Below are positions 43,925 through 52,682 of a stretch of 64,000 nucleotides of DNA, piece by piece. Position numbers and translations under genes: made by a program. The notes under the pieces were generated by a model, which saw nothing but the letters and a program-made list of their open reading frames with translations, searched no databases and was not told the origin of the DNA. Within the stretch, counting starts at the first letter, position 1; each line of letters begins with the position of its first letter. Source of the DNA: Vicinamibacterales bacterium (lineage in GTDB: Bacteria; Acidobacteriota; Vicinamibacteria; Vicinamibacterales; UBA2999); NCBI GenBank assembly GCA_041394705.1, contig JAWKHS010000003.1, positions 310,001-374,000 of the forward strand, in the 5' to 3' direction.

Positions 43925-46393
43925 TCAGGGCCGCGGGCCGCTGGAGGTGCCGAACGCGAGGCCGATGGAGCGTGGAATCGGGTTGAAGAACCGCCCGTAG
44001 GCCGGCGACGTCACGTTCGCCTGGACGTCGCGCTCCGCGCCCGCGCCGAGCGCGTTGTAGACCTTGAGGCCCGCCGTGAACCGGTACTTCTTGAACCGCC
44101 ACGGCCGCACGAGCGAGAAGTCCAGCGTGGCCACCGACGGCAGCCGGCCGGTGCGGTTGCGCGGCCCGACGTAGTCCTGGTACTCGTCCACGGCCGACCA
44201 CGGGAAGCCCGACCGCCACTCGAAGACCGGCAGGAACACCCACCGGCCGCCCACCGCCTGGGAGCCGCGAACGATCACGCGGTGCGGCACGTCGGTCGGG
44301 TTGAGGGAGTGCTCGTTCGGACGCAGGATCGGGTTCTTGAAGTTGCCGAAGTGCGCGTCGTAGTCGTTCAGGTCGCGCGTGCCGTGCGACCGCACGTACG
44401 ACACGGTGAGATCGCGGTTCTCGCTGCCCAGATACCGGCCCGTCGTCTCGAACTCCCAGTACTGCGACGTGCCCGTGGACGCCAGCGTCAGCGTGCCCGC
44501 GCCGGCGTCGGGTTCCACGACCGCGTCGTGCGCGGCATCACGGTGCAGGAAGGCCGCCTTGAAGAAGAGCCGGCGGCCGAACCGCTGGTCCCAGGCCACG
44601 GTGGTGACGATGCTCTCCGGCGTCAGCTGCTCGCCGACGACGTGGCGGTAGGTGATCGGCGTGCCGAGCGGGGAGCCGTCGGGCGCGAAGCGCTGGACGG
44701 TGCGTACCGGCAGCTCGGTGAAGGCCCCCAGGTTCAGGGGCGTCCGCTGCGCGAACTTGCCGACGCCGCCCCGCAGGATGCCGCGGCCGTCGGCCAGCAG
44801 GCTGAGCGCCACGCCGGCCCGGGGCGAGTAGTTGACGCGCTCGGTCACGTCGTCGCGGTCGAACCGGAAGCCCAGTTCCAGCATCACCTTGTCGTTGACG
44901 CGCCAGCGGTCCTGGCCGAACACCGAGTACTCGGTTCCGGTGACGTCGGGGTGCGTGAGCCCGGGCGCGAACGTGGTGCGCTCGGCCAGCGAGCCGTCGA
45001 GGCGCCGGACCTCGATCGGCTGGCTGAAGCTGTCGCCGTCGAAGCCCGAGTACTGCAGGTCGACGCCGAACTTGAACACGTGCGAACCCGCGGCCTCCTT
45101 CGAGATCGTGACGGCCTCGACGGCCTGGAGGCTGGTGACGTGCCGCTCCTCGCGGTTGAAGTACGGCCCGCTCTGGGACTCGGGCGCGTAGACCATGGGG
45201 CCCGCGCCCTTGCTCTTCAGGTCGACCTCGAACAGGCGGGCGGCGAGCGTGGTTTCCACGACCACGCGGTCCGACAGGATCAGCCGGTCCACGAACCCGG
45301 CGGAGTAGCCCGACTGCGAGAACAGCGGCGTCGACTCGGCCGGCCGGAACGTGGACATCGTGGGGTTGGTGATCTTGCGCGGGAAGTAGACGAAGGTGCC
45401 GACCAGCGAGTGGCGGGAGGACAACACCCCGTCGAGACGGGTGAAGGAGTCGAGGCTCTCGAGGCCCAACTGGGGTTCCCCGGGCAGGCTGCGGACGGGC
45501 GTCCGGACGTAGCGATACTGCAGGTACTGTCCCAGCAGCAGCCGGTCGCGCTTGAGCGGCCCCGAGATCGACAGCCGCGGCTCGAACTTGCTGACGAAGC
45601 CGCGGCCGAGGCCCGGCAGCAGGTTGTCGGGCCGCACCCGCCACTCGGGCGTGCCGCGCCGCGTGGTCACCTGCGTGACGCTCGTGGAGAAGCGGCCGTA
45701 CTCGGCCGCGAACGGGTTCGACAGGACCTCCACCGACTCGACCGCGCCGCTCGGCAGTTCGAGATCGAAGTCCCCGGTGGAGGGGTCGTTCAGGCTCGCG
45801 CTGCTCATCTGGATGGCGCCCGTGGTGGGCGTCCCGCCCTTCACGCGCAGCCGCCCCTCGGGGCCGCGGACCACGCTGGGCAGCTGTGTCAGGAGCGACT
45901 GGAAGTCGTCCCCGGCCAGCGGCTGGACGTCCATCCGCGCGCCGCTCAGGATGTCGCTGACGGCCACCGGCTGGATGCTCTCGGTGGGCGAGTTGGCGGG
46001 CGCGACGACGTTGACGCTCTCGCGCAGGTAGGTGAGCCGCATCTCCAGCAGCACCTGGGCGCGCGTGCCCGCCTTCACGTCGAACGGTGCCGACTCGGTG
46101 TCGGCGAAGCCGTCGCGGGTCGCCCGGACCACGTAGCGGCCCGGCGGCACGTCCGGAAACGTCACCAGCCCGACGTCGCTGCTGGTCGTCCGCGCGATGG
46201 TGACGCCGCTGTTCGTGTCCCTGAGCTCCACCGTCGCGGCGGGAATGCGCAGCGACTCCAGCGCCAGCGTGACGACCACTTCGGCCGAGACAGGCTGGGC
46301 GTCGGGCGAGGGCGACTGGGCCTGCGACGCCCGCGCGCCCAGCGTGACCAGCACGCACGCGACCAGGGTCTGGCGAAAGGACAGGGGGCGCAT
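43925..46393 (-). CDS. TonB-dependent receptor with carboxypeptidase-regulatory domain
   Basis: This is an 822-residue outer-membrane receptor with a signal peptide ending SQAQS. A carboxypeptidase-regulatory-like fold (about 35-120, PAATVELRDTNSGV ... VPPGRYVVRATRDGF) is followed by a plug (LPSVVRGPEGRLRVKGGTP) and a long barrel of aromatic beta strands, ending in the terminal strand RSIGLAFGTSSGPRP. It resembles the Oar-like group typical of acidobacteria. No clear TonB box was found. The start at 46393 is the first ATG with a signal sequence. It is divergent from the serine-hydrolase gene, 85 bases away, and precedes the amidohydrolase, suggesting nutrient uptake. Confidence 0.85.
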   Translation of the reverse strand: MRPLSFRQTLVACVLVTLGARASQAQSPSPDAQPVSAEVVVTLALESLRIPAATVELRDTNSGVTIARTTSSDVGLVTFPDVPPGRYVVRATRDGFADTESAPFDVKAGTRAQVLLEMRLTYLRESVNVVAPANSPTESIQPVAVSDILSGARMDVQPLAGDDFQSLLTQLPSVVRGPEGRLRVKGGTPTTGAIQMSSASLNDPSTGDFDLELPSGAVESVEVLSNPFAAEYGRFSTSVTQVTTRRGTPEWRVRPDNLLPGLGRGFVSKFEPRLSISGPLKRDRLLLGQYLQYRYVRTPVRSLPGEPQLGLESLDSFTRLDGVLSSRHSLVGTFVYFPRKITNPTMSTFRPAESTPLFSQSGYSAGFVDRLILSDRVVVETTLAARLFEVDLKSKGAGPMVYAPESQSGPYFNREERHVTSLQAVEAVTISKEAAGSHVFKFGVDLQYSGFDGDSFSQPIEVRRLDGSLAERTTFAPGLTHPDVTGTEYSVFGQDRWRVNDKVMLELGFRFDRDDVTERVNYSPRAGVALSLLADGRGILRGGVGKFAQRTPLNLGAFTELPVRTVQRFAPDGSPLGTPITYRHVVGEQLTPESIVTTVAWDQRFGRRLFFKAAFLHRDAAHDAVVEPDAGAGTLTLASTGTSQYWEFETTGRYLGSENRDLTVSYVRSHGTRDLNDYDAHFGNFKNPILRPNEHSLNPTDVPHRVIVRGSQAVGGRWVFLPVFEWRSGFPWSAVDEYQDYVGPRNRTGRLPSVATLDFSLVRPWRFKKYRFTAGLKVYNALGAGAERDVQANVTSPAYGRFFNPIPRSIGLAFGTSSGPRP

Positions 46394-46478
46394 GTCCGAG
46401 CGTGGCCAGTCTAATCCCTCTCCCCGGTGATTGCGCGGGGCAAATGCCGCCGCGCACTGGCTCGGGGCCGCGCGTAGA

Positions 46479-47705
46479 ATGGCCGCCGTGCGTCGCCTGG
46501 CCACGCTTGCCGTCCTCCTGGTGCTGTCGGCCGCTGGCAGTGGCGGACGGCAATCCCTGCCCCGCGTGCCGCCGGCCAGCGTCGGCCTCGACCCGGCGGG
46601 GCTCGCCGACGCCACCCGTCTCCTCCAGCAGTTCGTCGACGAGGGCCGCATCGCGGGCGCCGTGGCGGCGGTAGCGCGGCACGGCACGGTGGGCTACCTC
46701 CAGGCGGTCGGTCTCCAGGACGTGGCGTCGAAGACGCCCATGACCGAGCGATCGCTGTTCCGGATCTACTCCATGACCAAGGCGATCACGGCCGTGGCGG
46801 TCATGATGCTGCACGACGAGGGCCGGTTCCGGTTGGACGACCCCGTCTCGACGTTCCTGCCCGAGTTCGCCGACGTGCGGGTGGTCGAGGCGCCGGGCGC
46901 CGCGCCGCGGCCGCCGGCCCGCGCGGTGACGGTGGAGGACCTGCTGCTCCACACCTCCGGTCTCAGCCACCGGACGTCGGACCTGTACCGCGATCTCGGC
47001 GTGCGCTCGCGGGCCGACGCCCTTCCGGCGTTCGTCCGCAAGATCGCGCGCGCGCCGCTGATGGAGGATCCGCACACGCGCTTCCGCTACAGCGAAGCGA
47101 CCACGGTGCTGGGGCGCCTGGTGGAGATCTGGTCGGGCCAGCCGTTCGACGCCTTCCTGTCCGCGCGCGTCTTCCGGCCCCTCGGCATGGCCGACGCCGT
47201 GTTCTGGGTGGACGGCGAGCGGCGCAGCCGGCTGGCGTCGGTCTACGGCCCGGGACCGGCGGGCGGCCTCGTCCCGGTGGACGTCGAGCCGGTGCCCTTC
47301 ACCGAGCGCCCGGCCCTCATCGAAGGCGCCGTGGGACTCGTGACGAGCGTCCCCGACTTCCTCCGCTTCCAGCAGATGCTCCTCGCGGGCGGTACGCTCG
47401 ATGGCGTCCGCCTGCTGAAGGCCGACACGGCCGCCCGGATCGTGAAGAACGGCCTGCCGCCCGACGTGCTGCAGGCGCGCGGCGGACGGATGGGATGGGG
47501 GCTCGGCAACGTGAACGTGCTCATGGCCCCCGACGACTCGGGGGCCAACGCGGGCGAGTACGGGTGGGACGGCACCGCGGGGACGATCTTCTGGAACGAC
47601 CCGGCGAGGGACACGGCCATCGTGCTGATGACGCAGAGCGTGCCCGCGAATCCCGGCCGTCTCCGGCAGCAGTTCAAGGCCCTGATTCAGCGGGCGGTGC
47701 GATGA
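46479..47705 (+). CDS. Serine beta-lactamase-fold hydrolase
   Basis: This is a 408-residue exported class C-type serine hydrolase. The signal region spans about 5-22. The nucleophile motif S98-M-T-K101 lies in FRIYSMTKAITAV. A Tyr-containing motif RYSEATTVLGRLVE follows, and the third block is GWDGTAGTIFW in place of the KTG of true beta-lactamases. Enzymes of this branch are usually esterases, D-aminopeptidases or related hydrolases rather than antibiotic-resistance enzymes. The stop overlaps the cyclophilin start as ATGA (47702-47705), so the two are translated together. Confidence 0.87.
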   Translation: MAAVRRLATLAVLLVLSAAGSGGRQSLPRVPPASVGLDPAGLADATRLLQQFVDEGRIAGAVAAVARHGTVGYLQAVGLQDVASKTPMTERSLFRIYSMTKAITAVAVMMLHDEGRFRLDDPVSTFLPEFADVRVVEAPGAAPRPPARAVTVEDLLLHTSGLSHRTSDLYRDLGVRSRADALPAFVRKIARAPLMEDPHTRFRYSEATTVLGRLVEIWSGQPFDAFLSARVFRPLGMADAVFWVDGERRSRLASVYGPGPAGGLVPVDVEPVPFTERPALIEGAVGLVTSVPDFLRFQQMLLAGGTLDGVRLLKADTAARIVKNGLPPDVLQARGGRMGWGLGNVNVLMAPDDSGANAGEYGWDGTAGTIFWNDPARDTAIVLMTQSVPANPGRLRQQFKALIQRAVR

Positions 47706-48358
47706 CGAGCGCCCATCGCTTCCCTCCCACCACGGCGGCCGGCCTCACCCGACGCCTGTCCGCGCTCGCCGCCACGACGGCCCTGTGCGCGTGGTCGATC
47801 TGGCCGGCGGCCGGTCAGGCGACGGCGCCCGTCGTCGTCGTGGTGGAGACGGCCGCCGGTGCCATCACCTTGGCGGTCGACGTCGAGCACGCGCCGGTCA
47901 CGGCGGCGAACTTCCTGAGGTACGTGGACGGGAAGTTCTACGACGGGGGACGGTTCATCCGGGCGGTGCGGCCCGACAACACGACCCGGCACGACGTGGA
48001 GATCCAGGTCGTCCAGGCGGCCATCGCCCCTGCCAGGACCGGCGAGGCGTTTCCCGCGATTCCGCTGGAGCGCACGACCGCCACCGGGTTGAGGCACGTG
48101 GACGGGGCGCTGTCGATGGCGCGCAACGCCCCGGACAGCGCGACCTCGTCGTTCTTCGTGGTGATCGGCGATCAGCCGTCGCTCGACGCGGGCGGCGCGC
48201 GCCACGCCGACGGTCAGGGCTTCGCCGCCTTCGGACGCGTCACCGCCGGCATGGACGTGGTGCGGAGGATCCAGGCGTCGGCCACCGGCACGGCCGGCCA
48301 GTTCGGCACCGAGACGCTCGACCCGCCGATTGCGATCGTCCGCGCCTACCGGAAGTAG
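47702..48358 (+). CDS. Exported cyclophilin-type peptidyl-prolyl isomerase
   Basis: This 218-residue protein has an N-terminal export signal (ALAATTALCAWSIWPAAGQ) and a cyclophilin domain starting VVVETAAGAITLAVDVEHAPVTAANFLRYV. It contains the core segments DGALSMARNAPDSATSSFFVVIGDQPSLD and FAAFGRVTAGMDVVRRI. The common active-site residues are replaced in part (FxxF appears as GRFIRAV), so activity may be reduced. It would help fold exported proteins, conceivably its coupled serine hydrolase. It is convergent with the YchF gene, 43 bases away. Confidence 0.85.
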   Translation: MTSAHRFPPTTAAGLTRRLSALAATTALCAWSIWPAAGQATAPVVVVVETAAGAITLAVDVEHAPVTAANFLRYVDGKFYDGGRFIRAVRPDNTTRHDVEIQVVQAAIAPARTGEAFPAIPLERTTATGLRHVDGALSMARNAPDSATSSFFVVIGDQPSLDAGGARHADGQGFAAFGRVTAGMDVVRRIQASATGTAGQFGTETLDPPIAIVRAYRK

Positions 48359-48401
48359 GCTGGCGCCCGAGGGCGGCTGTCCGGGGCCGAGCCGGGGACC
48401 G

Positions 48402-49442
48402 CTACACGTTGAAGCGGACGTGCATGATGTCGCCGTCCGACACGATGTAGTCCTTCCCCTCGACCTGCAGCTTGCCCGCCTCTTTCACCGCGTGCTCGGA
48501 GCCGTACTGCGTGAAGACCGCGTAGGGGATGACTTCCGCGCGGATGAAGCCGCGCTCCAGGTCCGAGTGGATGCGGCCGGCGGCCTGGCGCGCGTTCATG
48601 CCGCGCCGGATCGTCCACGCCCGGACCTCGTCGGGGCCGACGGTGAAGAACGAGATGAGATCCAGCAGGTGGTAGGCGGTCCGGATGAAGCGCGTGAGCG
48701 CCGACTCGGTGAGGCCGAGGTCCTGCAGGAAGGCGGCCTGATCCGCGGGCTCCAGGCTGCCGATCTCGGCTTCCACGCTGGCCGAGAGCACGAGCCCCTC
48801 GCCGTCGAGGGCGGTGATCCTCGCCGCCAGATCGTCCGGCATCGGCTGGGCGGCCCTCGACTCGTCGCGGTTCAGGGCCACGAGCAGCGGTCGATCGGTG
48901 AGGAAGCCGTAGCCGCGCAGCGGCTCCCGGTCCAGGTCGGCGGCCGGCACGCTCCGGAGCGGCCGGCCCTCCTCGAGCACGCTCTTCATGCGCTCGAAGG
49001 CGGCCTGCTCGGGCTTCGGGCCGCTTTCCTTCTTCATGCGCTCGAGCCGCCGCTCCACGAGGTCGAGGTCGGCGAACGTGCATTCGAGGTGGAAGGCCTC
49101 GAGGTCGCGCATCGGGTCGGCGTCCGTGTCGAGCGCCGGATTGGGGAAGTCGCGGAGCACGAGGCACAGCGCGTCCTGCTCGCGGATGTGCTGCAGCGCG
49201 CGGGTGGACAAGCCCTTCTTGTCCGAGCCGTGTTCGCCCGGCACGTCGCAGAAGGTGACCTCGGCGAACGTGGTCTTCTTCGGGGAGAAGATCCGGGCCA
49301 GCGCGTCGATCCGGTCGTCCGGCACGCGCACGCCGCCGAGACGCAGCTCGCCGCCGAACGCCGTGGGCACGTCCAGCCCGGTCATGGTGTTGAAGACGCT
49401 CGTCTTGCCCGAGCCTGCGAAGCCTACGAGTCCGATTTTCAT
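48402..49442 (-). CDS. ychF: YchF/Obg-family ATPase
   Basis: This 346-residue P-loop protein has G1 GFAGSGKT (7-14), the switch region TTFAEVTFCDVPG, and NRDE in place of NKxD, a change that in YchF shifts specificity from GTP to ATP. A helical insert (about 125-165) and the C-terminal TGS domain (EHAVKEAGKLQVEGKDYIVSDGDIMHVRFNV) complete the family layout. YchF is a ribosome-associated stress regulator in other bacteria. It follows the PilZ gene by 61 bases on the same strand. It is somewhat shorter and more divergent at G1 than the canonical 363-residue form. Confidence 0.9.
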   Translation of the reverse strand: MKIGLVGFAGSGKTSVFNTMTGLDVPTAFGGELRLGGVRVPDDRIDALARIFSPKKTTFAEVTFCDVPGEHGSDKKGLSTRALQHIREQDALCLVLRDFPNPALDTDADPMRDLEAFHLECTFADLDLVERRLERMKKESGPKPEQAAFERMKSVLEEGRPLRSVPAADLDREPLRGYGFLTDRPLLVALNRDESRAAQPMPDDLAARITALDGEGLVLSASVEAEIGSLEPADQAAFLQDLGLTESALTRFIRTAYHLLDLISFFTVGPDEVRAWTIRRGMNARQAAGRIHSDLERGFIRAEVIPYAVFTQYGSEHAVKEAGKLQVEGKDYIVSDGDIMHVRFNV

Positions 49443-49503
49443 GCGGGTGCCGAACGAGCATTGTAGCCCGCGTTCGAGGGCCCGCGGCGGCGCGCGGCCG
49501 CGA

Positions 49504-50298
49504 TCACGCGCGCAGGCGCGCCAGCGGGTTCGCCAGCGTGTTCATCAGCGACGACGTCGAGAGGAGGTCGGACACCGTGCCCAGCAGGCGCCGCCGTGCG
49601 CCTGGGGCGACGGCGGTCCGCGCGTCCCCGCGGGCCCCGGCCGGCGCCGGCGTGCCGGCGAGCTCGAGGACGCGGTCCCAGGCCAGGCGCTCCGGGCCCG
49701 TCAGCGTGCCGAGGCGCGCGCCGCACTGGACGCGGGCGCCGCGGCCGCGCCCCACCCACGCCCGCCGCACGACGATGTCGAGCGCGACCATCGGCACGCG
49801 GAGGCGGAACTGCGGGCCCAGCCGGGCCGCGTGCGTTCGCGCGATCTCGATCCGCACGCCGTCGTGGCTGACGTCGAGGATCTCGGCGTCCACGTCGCTC
49901 ACGTGCGCCGGGAACGCCGCGGCCGGCTTGCGCGCGTGCCGGCGTCCCTGACGGGCCTCGCCGTGCGCCAACGAGACCGCGAGCGCGAGCGCGGGCGCAT
50001 CGATCGGGCGCGTGACGACCGTCACCGATGCCGATCGTCCCGACGGCCCGTGCACGGGCACGCCGGCGTTGGCGACGGCCACGACCGGCACCCGGGGGGC
50101 GTGGCGCCGCAGGCTGGCGAGGACGCCCGAGGCCAGGAGATCGGCGTCCGCCACGATGCAGTCCAGGCGGGTGGCGGCCCCGTCGGACTCGACGCGGCAC
50201 GCCTCGACGAGGGAGGTCACCTCCATGCCGGCGTCGGCGAGCCACGCGGCGAAGGTCCTGCGTTCATAGGCGTTCGGACACGCCAGGCCCACGTGCAT
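49504..50298 (-). CDS. Receiver-like plus PilZ (cyclic-di-GMP) protein
   Basis: This is a 264-residue cytoplasmic protein. The first 110 residues read as a degenerate response-regulator receiver: the acidic site lies in DCIVADADLL (D51 or D53), but the conserved Lys is Arg97 in TRPID. The PilZ domain follows, with both cyclic-di-GMP motifs intact: RxxxR at 119-123 (RRHAR) and DxSxxG at 142-147 (DVSHDG). The C-terminal 50 residues are Ala/Arg/Gly-rich. GGAGG lies 6 bases before the ATG. Two direct repeats 21 bases apart lie upstream. It may merge a partner-binding receiver fold with second-messenger sensing; the output is unknown. Confidence 0.8.
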   Translation of the reverse strand: MHVGLACPNAYERRTFAAWLADAGMEVTSLVEACRVESDGAATRLDCIVADADLLASGVLASLRRHAPRVPVVAVANAGVPVHGPSGRSASVTVVTRPIDAPALALAVSLAHGEARQGRRHARKPAAAFPAHVSDVDAEILDVSHDGVRIEIARTHAARLGPQFRLRVPMVALDIVVRRAWVGRGRGARVQCGARLGTLTGPERLAWDRVLELAGTPAPAGARGDARTAVAPGARRRLLGTVSDLLSTSSLMNTLANPLARLRA

Positions 50299-50407
50299 GC
50301 GATCCCTCCGGAGGGGAGCCGCTGCAAGCCGGCCGCCGTGCGCGCCGCGGCGCGCCGTGGCCGGCGACTGCATCCGCCGGAGGCCCGGACGGCGGTGTCC
50401 GTGCTGC

Positions 50408-50439
50408 CTCGAAACGGCACGCCGGTGTCTCGAAACGGC
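50408..50439. repeat. Two direct repeats CTCGAAACGGC, 21-base period
   Basis: Copies at 50408-50418 and 50429-50439 are identical over 11 bases and spaced by exactly two helical turns. They lie 110-141 bases upstream of the receiver-PilZ start, in a 188-base non-coding gap. This suits binding of a direct-repeat-recognising regulator on one face of the DNA. Confidence 0.45.
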
Positions 50440-50486
50440 GCGCGCCGGCCATGCGGGCCGGTCCGGCCCGCCGGGGCCGGCGAGGC

Positions 50487-50981
50487 TCAGCGGTGGCGGG
50501 CGGGTCGGACGCCGGATGCCTGCCGCCCCAGCCGGACCACCGTGGCGTACTCGCCTTTCGAGCACGGCTGCACCGAGAGCCGGCTGCCCTTCTGCGTCAC
50601 CATCATCCGCGCCAGGCCCCGGGTGGCCTTGAGCGTCTCGAGGGACACGACGGCGGGGAAGCGCTCCACGAACCCCACGTCGACCATGAACCAGACGGGC
50701 GACGAGGGCCGGCTCGCCGGATCGTAGTACGGATGGCCGGGCGTCCACGCGGAATGATCGGGATAGCCCGCCCGCACGATCCGCGCGAGCCCCGTGACGC
50801 CCGACGGGTCCGCGTTCGACGCGTAGAAGAGCACCGGATCGCCGACCTGCATCTGGTCCCGCATCAGGTTGCGGGCCTGGTAGTTCCTGACGCCTTCCCA
50901 GCTCGTGACGCCGTCCCTGGCGAGATCGTCAATCGTGTACGCGCTGGGCTCGCACTTCATCAACCAGTGGCGGAGGGCCAT
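50487..50981 (-). CDS. EVE-domain protein
   Basis: This 164-residue protein starts MALRHWLMKCEPSAYTIDDLARDG, the standard opening of the EVE/PUA-like fold. It continues with the hallmark WEGVRNYQARNLMRDQMQVGDPVLFYASNADPSGVTGLARIVRAGYPD. EVE proteins bind modified nucleobases in DNA or RNA, and some act in restriction or defence, while most stand alone as here. Length and order are typical. It follows the flavin amine oxidase by 37 bases on the same strand and precedes the PilZ gene by 188. Confidence 0.9.
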   Translation of the reverse strand: MALRHWLMKCEPSAYTIDDLARDGVTSWEGVRNYQARNLMRDQMQVGDPVLFYASNADPSGVTGLARIVRAGYPDHSAWTPGHPYYDPASRPSSPVWFMVDVGFVERFPAVVSLETLKATRGLARMMVTQKGSRLSVQPCSKGEYATVVRLGRQASGVRPARHR

Positions 50982-51018
50982 CGCGACATTCTGACGGAAT
51001 CCGGCCCGGGCCGCGCGC

Positions 51019-52581
51019 CTACGCGCGCATCGCGCGTTCGTGCAGCGACTGCACCGCCTGCCAGCCGGCGGCCACCGCGCCCTCCTGCCAGTCGGGCAGC
51101 GAGCGCGGCGCCGTGGCCGCCGACCCGATGAGGATGCGGTTCTCCACCTTCGAGAGCTGCTCGCGGAGCGACACCGCGCGGACGGTCGCGTAGCCGCCGA
51201 GGCTGTAGGGGACGCGCTTCCAGTACACGGCGTAGGCGCTCTCGAACTCCTGGCGGATCTGCGGGTGCACCTTGCTCGCGTGCGTCAGCACGTGCTCGAT
51301 CCGGGCGGCGACGGGCTGGGTTCTCAGGTCGCCGATGGGCCCGTTGGAGTAGAGGCCCAGGAGCACGCCCTTCTTCGTGAAGTAGTCGTACGACGGATAC
51401 GAGAACTCCCCGATCGGCAGGTTCGAGTAGAGGTGCCCGCCGAAGATCCGGTCGTCCTCTTCCCAGAAGCGGCGCTTCATCGCCAGGCCGATCTTGGCGC
51501 TGTCGCTGTAGGTGACGCGCCTGACCGCGTCCATCATCGTGTCGGACAGGTTGATGTCGAGGCCCGAGAGCACGGACAGCGGCAGGCAGGAGACGACGAA
51601 GTCCGCGGTCTTCTGGACGGTCTTGCCGTGCTTGGTGTCGCGATAGACCACCGTCACCCCGGCATCGTCCTGGTGGACCGACCGGATCTCGGCGTTGAAG
51701 GTGAGGCGGGCCGGCCCGAGCGCGCGCTGGAACGCCTTGCAGATCTGGTCCATGCCCCCGATCGGCTGGAACATGGGGGCGGCGGCGGTGCCCTCCATCG
51801 GCGGCACCGAGCGCAGGCGGTTGCCGAAACCGGCTTCGAGCAGGTGGGCGAGCGCGATCGGATCGCCCTCGCCGCGGTCGGCGAAGGCCTTGTAGGCGTG
51901 GGTCTTGCCGTCCAGGTAGCCCTGGCGCACGAGGAAGTCGGTGAGGCGCTTCTGGTCCTCGGCCGTCAGCGGCAGGTCGAGCTGGTGGCTGTCGACGGCC
52001 TTCACGAGCAGCTCGTTGATCTGGCCGATCATGTCGGCCTTCACCTCGCGCATCCGGACCTTGCGGCCCGCGAGCGCTCCGCCCGCCTTGCCCTCGTAGT
52101 AGAAGTAGTTGGCGTCGGAGTCGTTCAGGAACACCTGCATCGGCACGCCGAGCTCCCGGCAGTAGCCGAGGACGCCCTCGTGCGAGTGCGGGATGCGCCA
52201 CGCGCCGGCGTTCACGTATTGCCCTTCGTCCCACGTGCACACCTGGCGCTCGCCGTCGATCTCGGTGTGCTCGTCGCCCCGCCGCACGCTCCACACGATG
52301 CCGCCCACGCGCTGCCGCGCCTCGAGGACGTGGACGTCGTAGCCGAGCTTGCCGAGTTCGTGCGCCACCACCAGCCCCGACGTGCCGGCGCCGAGAATCA
52401 GCACCTTGTTCTTCGCGGGCCGTCCCGAGAGCACCGGACGCTGCCCGGCCGATCCGGCCATCAGGTCCCAGGCGCTGAGCGCCGTCATGACGAGCGACGA
52501 TCCGCCGATGGCGCCGACGCGGCCCAGGAAGTCGCGGCGGCTCGGGGAGGCGGGGTGGATGGAGGCGGGTGGCTTGGGCAT
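51019..52581 (-). CDS. Tat-exported flavin monoamine-oxidase-family protein
   Basis: This 520-residue flavoprotein has a twin-arginine signal (SRRDFLG, about 14-20). The FAD motif VLILGAGTSGLVVAHELGKLG continues to the acid HVLEARQRVGG, and a C-terminal amine-oxidase closing motif (ENRILIGSAATAPRSLPDWQEGAVAAGWQAV) completes the fold. The start at 52581 (MPKPPAS) places the Tat signal correctly. Such enzymes oxidise amines or amino acids in the periplasm and produce hydrogen peroxide. The gene lies 101 bases beyond the ABC permease fragments on the same strand, so its own promoter is probable. Substrate unknown. Confidence 0.87.
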   Translation of the reverse strand: MPKPPASIHPASPSRRDFLGRVGAIGGSSLVMTALSAWDLMAGSAGQRPVLSGRPAKNKVLILGAGTSGLVVAHELGKLGYDVHVLEARQRVGGIVWSVRRGDEHTEIDGERQVCTWDEGQYVNAGAWRIPHSHEGVLGYCRELGVPMQVFLNDSDANYFYYEGKAGGALAGRKVRMREVKADMIGQINELLVKAVDSHQLDLPLTAEDQKRLTDFLVRQGYLDGKTHAYKAFADRGEGDPIALAHLLEAGFGNRLRSVPPMEGTAAAPMFQPIGGMDQICKAFQRALGPARLTFNAEIRSVHQDDAGVTVVYRDTKHGKTVQKTADFVVSCLPLSVLSGLDINLSDTMMDAVRRVTYSDSAKIGLAMKRRFWEEDDRIFGGHLYSNLPIGEFSYPSYDYFTKKGVLLGLYSNGPIGDLRTQPVAARIEHVLTHASKVHPQIRQEFESAYAVYWKRVPYSLGGYATVRAVSLREQLSKVENRILIGSAATAPRSLPDWQEGAVAAGWQAVQSLHERAMRA

Positions 52582-52682
52582 CAGGTGCGACGAGGTGAGG
52601 CGCTGGGGGAGGCCTGCATCTCTTCCTCTTATGCTCTCACACCGAGGGCGAGATTGATGCAGAGCTGGCTGTCGGCCCGGCC

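Noticed and set aside
46479..47705. Beta-lactamase-fold protein as an antibiotic-resistance gene
   Set aside because: SxxK is present but the KTG triad is replaced by a GWDGTAGT block; esterase- or peptidase-like branches fit better.
50487..50981. EVE protein as part of a defence island
   Set aside because: No restriction, methylase, helicase or other defence gene lies nearby; the neighbours are a flavin oxidase and a PilZ protein.
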